From contig NZ_SPHO01000005.1 in assembly GCF_005845215.1 (NCBI RefSeq), forward strand, positions 266,598 through 330,597: a stretch of DNA of 64,000 bases. The letters are read 5' to 3'. Positions 34,115 through 42,203 of the stretch are shown here, in pieces. The position numbers were made by a program, and so were the translations under genes. The notes beneath the pieces are model-generated. The model had not been told where the DNA came from. It saw only the letters and a list, made by a program, of their open reading frames with translations, and did no database searches. Position 1 is the first letter of the stretch; each line of letters begins with the position of its first letter. Source of the stretch: Clostridium sp. 1001271st1 H5 (GTDB lineage: Bacteria > Bacillota > Clostridia > Lachnospirales > Lachnospiraceae).

Positions 34115-34468
34115 TTACTTGTCGGATAACCGGATTGATTTCACATAGGCGGCCAGCAGCTCTTCCACATAGGGAATGTATTCCGGAGGAAGGCCGGAGA
34201 GCATGGCATTAATGGCTGACAGGTTCCCTTTTTCTTCCGTGCCAAACAGAATGTAATCGGCGGATGTCCCCAGCGCCCTGCAGAGTTTGATCAGGGATTC
34301 CGCCGTGAAGCTGCCGCTGCCAAGCTCAATCGTTCCGATGAAAGAACTGGCAAGCTCCGCTTTTTCCGCAAGTGTTTCACGGGAATAGCCCAGAGTCTCA
34401 CGGCACTTCCTGATCCTTCCCCCAATTTCTACGTTAAGCTGTTTTTTCAAACCAACACCGCCCTTCAT
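34115..34468 (-). CDS. XRE-family repressor
   Basis: A 117-residue protein read leftward. The helix-turn-helix spans GGRIRKCRETLGYSRETLAEKAELASSFIGTIELG (given here by its positions, about residues 16-50). A helical C-terminal part may dimerise. It is divergent from the SLOG gene, and the short gap carries a plus-strand promoter and GATTGA/TCAATC half-sites, consistent with control of that promoter. The start could instead be a TTG 18 bases inside. Confidence 0.75.
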   Translation of the reverse strand: MKGGVGLKKQLNVEIGGRIRKCRETLGYSRETLAEKAELASSFIGTIELGSGSFTAESLIKLCRALGTSADYILFGTEEKGNLSAINAMLSGLPPEYIPYVEELLAAYVKSIRLSDK

Positions 34469-34495
34469 CCTTTATAGTGATAGTTTATCCTACTC

Positions 34496-34551
34496 GATTG
34501 AATATAAACATCATTGATACAGGTTGAAATATAACCTCAATCAAGTATAAT
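34496..34551 (+). promoter_or_regulatory. Promoter with possible XRE operator half-sites
   Basis: TTGAAA (34,524-34,529), a 16-base spacer and TATAAT (34,546-34,551) precede the SLOG gene. GATTGA near 34,496 and TCAATC near 34,537 are inverted half-sites about 35 bases apart, one of them inside the spacer. Binding by the divergent XRE protein is inferred. Confidence 0.5.
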
Positions 34552-34588
34552 TAGTATCATCAACAGAGGATAAAGGAGGAAATGAATC

Positions 34589-35140
34589 ATGGAGGCTAAA
34601 AGAACCTGCTGTTTTACGGGACACCGCCCGCAGCGGCTTCCGTTCCAGTTTGACGAGCAGCATCCGGATTGTGTGCGGCTGAAGGAACGGCTCCGTCAGG
34701 AGATGGTGCGGTTGATTACCGAGGAAGAAGTGAGCTGTTTTATAACCGGATTGGCGCTGGGGATTGATATGATCTGCGCCGAACTGGCGCTGGAACTGAA
34801 GGAAACCCATCCGCAGGTAACGCTGGAGTGTGCGATTCCCTATGAGGAACAGGCGGCAAGATGGACGGTTCCTCATAGGGAACGGTACTATGACATCATT
34901 GTCCGGAGCGATTATGAAAATCAGCTTCAGGGATATTACACCAGTGACTGCATGAAGAAACAAAGCCACTACATGGTGGAAAAAAGCGGCCATGTGCTGG
35001 CGGTATGGGACGGCGATGCCCGCAGCAGAACCGGGCGGACCGTCCGCTATGCCAGAGAGCTGGGGCGGGAGATCACCATCATCCACCCGGTGACATTGGA
35101 AATCATCAGAGAAAAGAAAACAGAACCTGCGCTGAAATAG
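34589..35140 (+). CDS. SLOG-family (DUF1273/YspA-like) protein
   Basis: A 183-residue protein after AAGGAGG. CCFTGHRPQRLPF and FITGLALGIDMICAELAL, plus LAVWDGDARSRTGRTVRYA, are the Rossmann-like SLOG pattern of nucleotide-sensing proteins. SLOG proteins can bind nucleotides such as ADP-ribose derivatives and occur in conflict systems. It has its own promoter and an opposing repressor. Confidence 0.7.
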   Translation: MEAKRTCCFTGHRPQRLPFQFDEQHPDCVRLKERLRQEMVRLITEEEVSCFITGLALGIDMICAELALELKETHPQVTLECAIPYEEQAARWTVPHRERYYDIIVRSDYENQLQGYYTSDCMKKQSHYMVEKSGHVLAVWDGDARSRTGRTVRYARELGREITIIHPVTLEIIREKKTEPALK

Positions 35141-35189
35141 GCTCCTTTTACGGGGCTTGTTTCAAGCGCCCTGAAAGGAGGAAACGCCT

Positions 35190-36215
35190 ATGGCAGCACC
35201 CGCCGCCGTGCTGGTGGCCAAGGCCGCCCTTGTTGCGGCAACGGATAAACGCACATGGACGGCCATCGCTTCGGTGGCCGCCGCCATCCTGACGCCGTTC
35301 ATTTTAATCATTGTGGTTCTCTTAAGCACTCTGTCCGGCACAGCAGACCACAACAATGCCGCCGTGGATCTGACATTCAACGGCGGCTATTTATCTTCTG
35401 GACTTCCCGAGGATTACCGGATGTACATCGAAAAGATGCGGGGCAGCTTCACGGACTTGGATGCGGCCTTGGCTGAGATCAACGGCATGGCCGAGGACGG
35501 AGAGGTGGACGCCTACCGGGTGAAATCCATCTTTTATTCTCTGTTCTTCGGCGCGGATCAGCCCCGGATGAACGACGGGGACTACCGGAGATTTGCCGAC
35601 TGCTTCGTGACCTACGAGGAACAGGAGGATGAGGATGGCGAAACCTATACCGTAGCTGTTCCAATTATAGACTTGGAAGCCGTTTATGGGAACCTTTCCG
35701 CCGCGCTTGGCAGGACAATCACCGCAGAGAACAAATCCAATGCGGGACGGATCTACCTGCTGGCACTATATGGCCCCGCCGCTGTTCCGGGCGGGGGGAA
35801 CGGCCTGCCTCCCGGTGTGTCTATGGGTGACGGCAGCTTTGCGGCGCTGATGGCGGAGGCCACCAAGTATATCGGATACCCTTATGTGTGGGGCGGCTCC
35901 AGCCCTTCGACCTCCTTTGACTGCAGCGGGTATGTGTGCTGGGTTTATACGCATGCCGGTGTTTACAACCTGCCGCGCACCACGGCCACTGGTATCTATG
36001 ACCAGTGTTCCCTCGTGCCGAAAGCGGAAATGCAGCCGGGCGATTTGCTCTTTTTTACCCGTACCTATGCTTCACCTGGGCCAGTCAGCCATGTCGGAAT
36101 CTATGTTGGCGCGGGTCAGATGCTGCACTGTGGCTCCCCGATTGGCTATGCGAATATCAATTCCGCCTACTGGACAGAACACTTTTATGCCGTGGGCAGG
36201 CTGCCTGCCGGTTGA
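35190..36215 (+). CDS. NlpC/P60 peptidoglycan hydrolase of the transfer system
   Basis: A 341-residue protein after AAGGAGG. A membrane helix (AIASVAAAILTPFILIIVVLLSTL, about 24-50) anchors an extracellular part. The C-terminal NlpC/P60 domain has the Cys in FDCSGYVCW (about 244) and His in VSHVGIYVG (about 302). In conjugative elements such VirB1-like enzymes open the wall for the mating channel. Confidence 0.8.
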   Translation: MAAPAAVLVAKAALVAATDKRTWTAIASVAAAILTPFILIIVVLLSTLSGTADHNNAAVDLTFNGGYLSSGLPEDYRMYIEKMRGSFTDLDAALAEINGMAEDGEVDAYRVKSIFYSLFFGADQPRMNDGDYRRFADCFVTYEEQEDEDGETYTVAVPIIDLEAVYGNLSAALGRTITAENKSNAGRIYLLALYGPAAVPGGGNGLPPGVSMGDGSFAALMAEATKYIGYPYVWGGSSPSTSFDCSGYVCWVYTHAGVYNLPRTTATGIYDQCSLVPKAEMQPGDLLFFTRTYASPGPVSHVGIYVGAGQMLHCGSPIGYANINSAYWTEHFYAVGRLPAG

Positions 36216-36586
36216 TGTCGAGTGACAATTATAACTGATAAAGTCACAAAAATAATTGATAATTTACAATTAAAAGTGATAAAAAGCCGTTCAGTAAGAA
36301 AAGTGACAAATGGATTGATAAAAACAATCTGAAAATAACAATTATGTTTGATAATACAGGCCTGTTATCAGAACGCATATCTGCTGACAAAAAATAGCAT
36401 GGCATGATTGTGTAATAGGGTAGCTTTGCTTTTATGCCGGACAGGTATTTTATCAAACATAATTGTAAAAAACGTGCAAATTGTTATCACTCATAATTGT
36501 AAAAGGACAGTTGATTTTAGTACATTCTGGTATCGACTTTACGGGATTTCTGTAGTATGTTCGGTCGCGGAAGGAGGTGAAAAGCG
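36216..36586. repeat. AT-rich 371-base region with inverted and direct repeats, no gene
   Basis: ACAATTATGTTTGATAA (36,338-36,354) recurs as the perfect 17-base reverse complement TTATCAAACATAATTGT at 36,450-36,466. A further near copy, TTATCACTCATAATTGT, lies at 36,484-36,500. Related pieces (GTGACAATTATAACTGATAA, TAATTGATAATTTACAATTA) lie at the left. The cluster could be operator or iteron sites for a relaxosome or replication protein, or control the operon that starts at 36,587. Confidence 0.5.
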
Positions 36587-36862
36587 ATGGAAGAACTGGA
36601 TGAGATGGCAAGAGAACTACTGGCCGAGCGCATCCAATCCATACGGAAGGGATTTGCCAAGGGGCAGCCGGAGGACTGGAAGGATAGAAGTAAAAACCAT
36701 ATGGAACGGATGGATGCCATCCTGCAATCCCTGTCGGACGCAGATCGGGAGTGGCTGGACGACCATCTGACGGACGGCATGATGGTCTCGGAGGAAGAAT
36801 GCACCGCCCTCTATCTGGCGGGCATGAAAGACGGCCTGAAGCTGTTCAAACAGCTATTCTAG
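36587..36862 (+). CDS. Small DUF6809-like protein (paralogue of 38,959)
   Basis: A 91-residue helical acidic protein after GGAGGTG. EWLDDHLTDGMMVSEEECTA and LYLAGMKDGLKLFKQL correspond to the C-terminal pattern of the 95-residue protein at 38,959 (LEDYFVKTNLIADHECRHLYVQGAKDC). Function unknown; the DUF label is tentative. Confidence 0.6.
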   Translation: MEELDEMARELLAERIQSIRKGFAKGQPEDWKDRSKNHMERMDAILQSLSDADREWLDDHLTDGMMVSEEECTALYLAGMKDGLKLFKQLF

Positions 36863-36871
36863 AAAACAAAC

Positions 36872-36908
36872 CAGCGGCAGACCGCCAGAGCATTGGCGGC
36901 TGTTGCTG
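36872..36908 (+). terminator. Long hairpin between two ICE genes
   Basis: CAGCGGCAG-A-CCGCCA (36,872-36,887) pairs with TGGCGG-CTGTTGCTG (36,894-36,908), 13 of 15 pairs counting wobbles. No T run, so it may pause or stabilise rather than terminate. Confidence 0.4.
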
Positions 36909-36937
36909 TTCCCATAGAAAAACAAGGAGGTGTGTAA

Positions 36938-37777
36938 ATGACGGAAAGGAGAGAAGAAAGCCTGTTTTATCAGGCGCTCGGCTACATCAGCCAGGTTGAG
37001 AGTGGATTTGGTTTGTACGACTGTCTGCATAACGGTGTTGGCATGACCAATGCCGAGATTGAGGAAGCAGGCTATGAACTGGAGGAATACTACCAGAAGG
37101 ATACGCCGGAGCACCTGGCCGCCGCCAGCAATCAGCGGTACCTTTCGTTGGAGGAACTGGAGCGGCAGGCCCGCAAAGCGGTGGAATTTATCATACAGGA
37201 CGGTACCGAAAATACCTCAAGCGGAAACTGGATCCTGTCCTTTGTGGAACTGGAACAACAGAGCGGATTGTGTGTGGAGGGCAAGCCTTTTTTTCAGCAG
37301 CTCATCGGAAATATGCTGTGTGAGCGCCCGGAGGTTGCGGATCTGTCCATCGATGAAAATGGCTTTGATGTGACCTATTATCTCGATTTCTGCCGGAACT
37401 TTGAGCAGGAAACGGAACCGGAAGCTGTGCAGACAGACGGCTCCCGGCAGAAGCTCTGTGAACTGCTCCGCATCCCTCTGGCCGATGTTCACCTCGTTCA
37501 CAAGGAGGTGAACATCGATCCGGCCACCATCGTGGAACTGTCGGAGAATACCCTGACGGATGCCGGGAAGCAGGCATGGACCGATGTGTTGGACGCGGAA
37601 GTGTGCCGAATTTATGCGGGAGCCTACGGGCTTCAGGTAGAACTTGCAGGTGTGAAGCCATACCGCCTGCAGGATTTTTCCACCATGCTGGCAGGCTACT
37701 GTTCCGAAGAAAACTATGAAAAATGGGTGGCCGCGCCGAAAGAAGCGCCAGCGCAGTCCCCGGAAATGAAGCTGTGA
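36938..37777 (+). CDS. Conserved ICE protein, 279 residues, unknown
   Basis: Starts at ATG 36,938 after AAGGAGGTG. Soluble and acidic: YQALGYISQVESGFGLYDCL, MTNAEIEEAGYELEEYY, then a second part with LSENTLTDAGKQAWTDVLDA. It resembles DUF6329-type proteins, but I am not certain. The coding sequence holds a perfect 12-base inverted repeat at 37,484-37,516. It shares a short operon with the DUF6103-like gene. Confidence 0.55.
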   Translation: MTERREESLFYQALGYISQVESGFGLYDCLHNGVGMTNAEIEEAGYELEEYYQKDTPEHLAAASNQRYLSLEELERQARKAVEFIIQDGTENTSSGNWILSFVELEQQSGLCVEGKPFFQQLIGNMLCERPEVADLSIDENGFDVTYYLDFCRNFEQETEPEAVQTDGSRQKLCELLRIPLADVHLVHKEVNIDPATIVELSENTLTDAGKQAWTDVLDAEVCRIYAGAYGLQVELAGVKPYRLQDFSTMLAGYCSEENYEKWVAAPKEAPAQSPEMKL

Positions 37778-37793
37778 AAAGGAGGATGCCCGA

Positions 37794-38057
37794 ATGAAAA
37801 ACACTACCCTGACGCTCTCGTTCAACACTGAAAAGCTGGACGCACTGACCTTCCACATGGGCAAAAAGGATGCCGACCTGCAGGCGGAGCTGAACGAAAC
37901 GATCCAGAAACTGTATGAAAAATATGTGCCGCAGGCCACCCGTGAGTACATTGATGATAAGGTGATCCGCGAAGCCGGAGCCAAAGACCGCCCCCGCAGG
38001 CCGTCCAGACTCGCGCCTCGTCCGGTGGAAGATGCCCAGCCGGAGGACAACGCCTGA
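37794..38057 (+). CDS. DUF6103-like small protein
   Basis: An 87-residue protein after AAGGAGG. LTLSFNTEKLDALTFHMGKK resembles an RHH-like strand and helix; LNETIQKLYEKYVPQATREYI is helical and the tail is Pro/Arg-rich. It precedes the candidate oriT region and may help process DNA. Function unknown. Confidence 0.6.
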   Translation: MKNTTLTLSFNTEKLDALTFHMGKKDADLQAELNETIQKLYEKYVPQATREYIDDKVIREAGAKDRPRRPSRLAPRPVEDAQPEDNA

Positions 38058-38456
38058 TAAGTACGTCTGCGGGAAAGCCAGCCGCTCCCCCGTGTCTGCC
38101 CCTGTGACGCCCCGTGTGGGCTTTTTCGGGGCAGGGTGGCATCCGTGTACCCCTGTGGCTGGTTTCGCCAGCGTTGGGGCAATGTGGCCGCCACTCTGGA
38201 AAAAGACTGAAAAAGCCTTGCTGTGGCTGGAGTTTAGGGGGAACTGGCAGGGTCGAAATGTGTGCAGGTTAAAGGGGTTATGCTGCTTTCGCAGCCTAAC
38301 CCCGGAAAACACCGCCCGGCAAAGCCGTGCGGGGAACAATGTTTGAATACTGTTCCGGCGCTTTCTGAAAAATTTGATGCCTGACCGCCCGTAAATGCCC
38401 ATACTGTGGGCGGTTTCGTGAATACCAAGCGGGAAATCCGGGGAAAGGAGGCCGAA
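38058..38456. other. Candidate origin of transfer: 399-base GC-rich hairpin region
   Basis: No gene. It contains a near-perfect hairpin at 38,274-38,303 (GGGGTTA-T-GCTGC, TTTC loop, GCAGC-C-TAACCCC), smaller hairpins GCTGG/CCAGC near 38,158-38,173 and GCCCCG/CGGGGC near 38,109-38,134, and ACCGCCC/GGGCGGT near 38,383-38,415. It lies directly upstream of an RHH protein and the relaxase, the usual oriT place. The nick site is unidentified. Confidence 0.45.
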
Positions 38457-38873
38457 ATGGTGGAAGAAAAAGCAGCAATGCGGCGGGTAGGACTTTATCT
38501 GGAGCAGGAAGTGCTGGACTTATGCGACAGCCTGCTGGGACTGGCAGAGGTGCGCTCCCGCAATGAGTTTGTGGGGGAAGCACTGCGGTTTTACTGCGGT
38601 TATCTCACCTCGAAAAAAGCAGAGGACTATCTGCTCCAGTCCCTCTCGTCCGTCATGACTGGCACGGTGCAGGACAGCGAGAACCGTATCGCCCGGATGG
38701 ACTTTAAGCTGGCGGTGGAGCTGTCCAAGCTGGCCCATGTGATTGCGTACACCCATGAGGTTGACGAGGAAGCCCTGCACAAGCTACACTTAAAATGTCT
38801 GGAGGAAGTCAAACGCATCAATGGCGCGATTGATTTTGAAAGCGCATATAAATACCAGAAACGCGAAACCTAA
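38457..38873 (+). CDS. RHH/MobC-like relaxosome accessory protein
   Basis: A 138-residue protein; ATG 38,457 follows AAAGGAGG. RRVGLYLEQEVLDLCDSLLGLAEVRSRNEF (positions about 8-38) is a ribbon-helix-helix arrangement followed by helices. Position between the candidate oriT and relaxase suggests DNA binding at oriT. Confidence 0.6.
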   Translation: MVEEKAAMRRVGLYLEQEVLDLCDSLLGLAEVRSRNEFVGEALRFYCGYLTSKKAEDYLLQSLSSVMTGTVQDSENRIARMDFKLAVELSKLAHVIAYTHEVDEEALHKLHLKCLEEVKRINGAIDFESAYKYQKRET

Positions 38874-38958
38874 ATTGTGAGAAAATATTTGTTGGGTTTG
38901 GATATGGACTGACGCACCGTCATCGTTTATGGTGTGCCTAAAAAGGAGCTGATTGAGT

Positions 38959-39246
38959 ATGGACAAGAATGAAATTTTTGAATTTGTCATCCGGGAGATG
39001 ACGGAAACGGCACTGCTTAACCGCAGGGAAACCTGTGCGGAGGAAGAACAGCAGCTATACAAAGAAACCGGCGCACTGTCACGGCAGCGGCAGGAGATAT
39101 TGGCAAAGCTGCCGCCGGAGGATTGTCAGGTGCTGGAGGATTACTTTGTGAAAACTAATCTGATCGCCGACCATGAGTGCAGGCACCTCTATGTGCAGGG
39201 GGCGAAAGACTGCGTGGAGCTGCTGAAGAAGCTGGGCGTGCTGTAA
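38959..39246 (+). CDS. Small DUF6809-like protein (paralogue of 36,587)
   Basis: A 95-residue helical protein; ATG 38,959 after AAAAGGAG (a TTG two codons upstream is possible). EEEQQLYKETGALSRQRQEI looks coiled coil; LYVQGAKDCVELLKKLGVL matches the paralogue's end. Function unknown. Confidence 0.6.
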   Translation: MDKNEIFEFVIREMTETALLNRRETCAEEEQQLYKETGALSRQRQEILAKLPPEDCQVLEDYFVKTNLIADHECRHLYVQGAKDCVELLKKLGVL

Positions 39247-39256
39247 AAGTAAAAAA

Positions 39257-39297
39257 CAAGGACAGAGGGAGCGGCTGAGGCTGCTCCTTTTGTCTTG
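39257..39297 (+). terminator. Long hairpin before the relaxase gene
   Basis: CAAGGACAGAGGGAGC (39,257-39,272) pairs with GCTCCTTTTGTCTTG (39,283-39,297) with few mismatches. It ends 18 bases before the relaxase ATG. Confidence 0.45.
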
Positions 39298-39315
39298 CCG
39301 GAAAGGAGTCCCTCT

Positions 39316-42186
39316 ATGGCAAAAATTATTTTCACCTCCCGCTATCTGCGGGATGCGCCGCCCGCCCAGCTTGAAAATTATGTCCGCTACATCGGAACCC
39401 GTGAAGGTGTGGAGAAGATTGACGAGAGCAAGCTGCTGCTCCCGGCAACGGTGAACCAGCGCAGGCTGATTCGCCAGCTCGTCCGCGATATCCCGGCATC
39501 CAAAGATATGCTGGAATACGCGGATTTTCTTTCGCACCCGACCATCGGAAACGCATCGGAATTTATCTCCTGCGCGCTGGAACAGAACCTCGACCTCGTG
39601 GCAAAGAAAGAAAACTATGTGGACTACATCGCAAACCGCCCCCGTGTGGAGCGTGTCGGCGAGCATGGTTTGTTTACGGATGCGGGTAAGCCAGTAGTGC
39701 TGGCAAAGGTGCAGGATGAGGTGGCGGATCACAAAGGCCCGGTCTGGACGCACGTTATTTCCCTGCGCCGGGAGGATGCGGCCCGGCTCGGTTATGACAG
39801 CGCCGAACAGTGGATGGCGCTGCTGCGCTCCAAACGGGCAATGCTCTGCAAGCACATGAAAATCGACAGCGCCAACCTGCGCTGGTATGCCGCGTTCCAC
39901 AATGAGAGGCATCATCCCCATGTGCATCTGATGGTCTATTCAGCAAAGGACAACGATGGCTTTCTCACGGAGACGTCCATTGAGGCCATGCGTTCGGAAC
40001 TGTCACACGATATCTTCCGGCAGGACTTTGCCAATATCTATGAGAAACAGAATCAGGCTCGTGCAGAACTAAAGGCCGGGGCTGGCGATGTCCTTCAGGA
40101 GCTTCTGGATGCGCTGCGCTCCGACACGATGGCCAGCCCGTGGATTGCAGAGCAGATGGAGCTGCTGGCCAGACGACTGCAAAACACCAGCGGCAAAAAA
40201 GTGTATGGCTACCTCAAACGGGATGTGAAGAATCTGGTGGACCAGATCGTAGATGAGCTGGCAAAGGACAGCCGGGTGGATACGCTGTATCAGGCGTGGG
40301 GCAAGTGGCAGAATGAAATCCTGCTGACCTATCAGAAAACCGCGCCGCCTCTGCCGCCCCTATCCCAGCAGAAACAATTCAAGAGTATCAAAAACATGGT
40401 GATCGCTGAAGCAATGAAGCTGGGCGGTCACCATTTTACATTTGAGGATGAGGGAGCGCCGGAGCCGGAGAGCGCCGCTGATCCGGCCGAACCGGTGGAA
40501 TCGACAGTGCCGGAGGATGAAGGAGCGCCGGAACCGGACTGGACGCCGTCTGAAAGGGAGTCCGTCCGATACGCTGGCGGCTCCGGCCGCAACACCATGT
40601 GGAGCGATCGCTATAAAAAAGCGCGGCTGTTCCTGTTCGGCGGTACGGATACCGAGCAGGACTTTAAACAGGCATTTGCCTTATTCCAGCAGGAGGCGGA
40701 ATCCGGCAACCCATTGGCCATGCATGACCTCGGCAGGATGTATGCGGACGGTCTTGGCCGAGAGATTGACAACGCCGCCGCACAGGAATGGTACGCCAAG
40801 GCCCTCGCCGCTTTTCAATCTGCGGAGCGGACAGTCAAAGAGAAACAGCGCCCCTATCTGCAGTACCGTATCGGAAAGATGTATGCAGCCGGTCTTGGCA
40901 CAGAGCAGGACTATGGGGAGACGGCTCTGTGGTTTGGCAAGGCGGTTGTAGCGAACCACAGGTATGCGCAATATTCGCTGGCCGGATTGTACTACCGCGG
41001 TCAGGGGGTGGAACAGAGCTATGAGCAGGCGTTCCAGCTCTACGGCTGTTCCGCGGCGCAGAAAAATCCCTATGCCAGCTATGAACTGGCTAAGATGTAC
41101 CGGGATGGGATCGGCACAGAGAAGAATATGGAAGCTGCTGATAAGCATTTCATAGATGCGTTCAACGGCTTTTTTCAATTGGAGAAAGACAGCCATGACG
41201 ATAAGCTCCAATACCGCCTTGGCCAGATGCTCCACACAGGAACCGGCACGGAGCAGGACGATGCGGCGGCCGCCGACTATTGGGAACGCTCCGCCAAGCT
41301 GGGAAACGTAAACGCGCAGTATGCCTTGGGCAAGCTGTGGCTGGACAATGAAACCGGCAATCCGGAGCAGGCTGTGGTGTGGATCACCAAGGCGTCAGAC
41401 GGCGGAAACGCGGCGGCGCAGTATGCGCTGGCTAAAATCTTCCGTGACGGCAAGTATGTCCAGCAGGATATCAGCAAAGCGGTGGAGCTGTTCACTTTAT
41501 CGGCAGAACAGAAAAATGAATATGCGGCCTATCAGCTCGGCAGGCTCTATCTGTCCGGGGAGGATATTCCCAAGGATGTTGCGGCTACCGTGAAGTGGCT
41601 GTCTTTTTCTGCTGACCTCGGAAATCAGTTCGCACAGTATGCCCTTGCCAAGCTGTACCTTGCCGGAAAAGATGTGCCACAGGATATCAGCAAAGCGGTG
41701 GAGCTGTTCCAACGGTCTGCTGGTCAGGAGAATCAATACGCACAGTACCAACTCGGAAAGCTGTATCTGTCTGGGGAGCATCTGCCAAAGGATGTGGAAG
41801 CGGCAATCCGCTGGCTTGAAAAATCAGCGATGCAGGAAAATCAGTTTGCACAATACGCTCTCGGCAAGCTGTACCTCTGTGGCCACGATGTTCCCCGCGA
41901 CAAAGAAAAGGCGGTTCCGTTGCTGGAGGCGTCTGCCGCACAGGGAAATATCTATGCGCAGTTTTTACTGGATCACATAGACTCCTTCCGCAATCCCTCA
42001 CCGTTCCTTGCCGCCACAAGACTGCTCCGCCGGCTGGAGAACCTGTTCCGTGAGGATGTCCGTAAGGCCGCGGGCGGCACGGCATACCACATCGACCGCA
42101 AGCGCAGACGCAGGCTGGCGGAGAAAAAACAGGCGCAGGGCCACAAACGGGATGACCGGGAGCCTGTGCAGCAGCAGACCTATTGA
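39316..42186 (+). CDS. MobP-type relaxase fused to Sel1-like repeats
   Basis: A 956-residue protein; ATG 39,316 after GAAAGGAG. The relaxase domain has TWTHVISL-like WTHVISLRRED and the three-His motif HHPHVHLM (His199, 200, 202, 204). The catalytic Tyr is not assigned. From about residue 440 there are at least ten Sel1-like repeats of 30-36 residues, such as AQYALGKLYLAGKDVPQDISKAVELF. The C-terminus is basic. The enzyme would nick oriT and pilot the strand. Sel1 arrays are protein-binding, so the tail may recruit coupling or recipient factors. Full-length MobP relaxases often lack this extension. Confidence 0.85.
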   Translation: MAKIIFTSRYLRDAPPAQLENYVRYIGTREGVEKIDESKLLLPATVNQRRLIRQLVRDIPASKDMLEYADFLSHPTIGNASEFISCALEQNLDLVAKKENYVDYIANRPRVERVGEHGLFTDAGKPVVLAKVQDEVADHKGPVWTHVISLRREDAARLGYDSAEQWMALLRSKRAMLCKHMKIDSANLRWYAAFHNERHHPHVHLMVYSAKDNDGFLTETSIEAMRSELSHDIFRQDFANIYEKQNQARAELKAGAGDVLQELLDALRSDTMASPWIAEQMELLARRLQNTSGKKVYGYLKRDVKNLVDQIVDELAKDSRVDTLYQAWGKWQNEILLTYQKTAPPLPPLSQQKQFKSIKNMVIAEAMKLGGHHFTFEDEGAPEPESAADPAEPVESTVPEDEGAPEPDWTPSERESVRYAGGSGRNTMWSDRYKKARLFLFGGTDTEQDFKQAFALFQQEAESGNPLAMHDLGRMYADGLGREIDNAAAQEWYAKALAAFQSAERTVKEKQRPYLQYRIGKMYAAGLGTEQDYGETALWFGKAVVANHRYAQYSLAGLYYRGQGVEQSYEQAFQLYGCSAAQKNPYASYELAKMYRDGIGTEKNMEAADKHFIDAFNGFFQLEKDSHDDKLQYRLGQMLHTGTGTEQDDAAAADYWERSAKLGNVNAQYALGKLWLDNETGNPEQAVVWITKASDGGNAAAQYALAKIFRDGKYVQQDISKAVELFTLSAEQKNEYAAYQLGRLYLSGEDIPKDVAATVKWLSFSADLGNQFAQYALAKLYLAGKDVPQDISKAVELFQRSAGQENQYAQYQLGKLYLSGEHLPKDVEAAIRWLEKSAMQENQFAQYALGKLYLCGHDVPRDKEKAVPLLEASAAQGNIYAQFLLDHIDSFRNPSPFLAATRLLRRLENLFREDVRKAAGGTAYHIDRKRRRRLAEKKQAQGHKRDDREPVQQQTY

Positions 42187-42203
42187 TTAGGAGGTGTCTT
42201 TTT

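Noticed and set aside
37217..38402. Two long minus-strand ORFs
   Set aside because: Shadows of the genes at 36,938 and 37,794 and of the candidate oriT; low-complexity products and no start signals.
40600..42000. DNA-level tandem repeats suggesting a CRISPR or satellite array
   Set aside because: The repetition is explained by coding for Sel1-like protein repeats; units vary in sequence and have no spacers.
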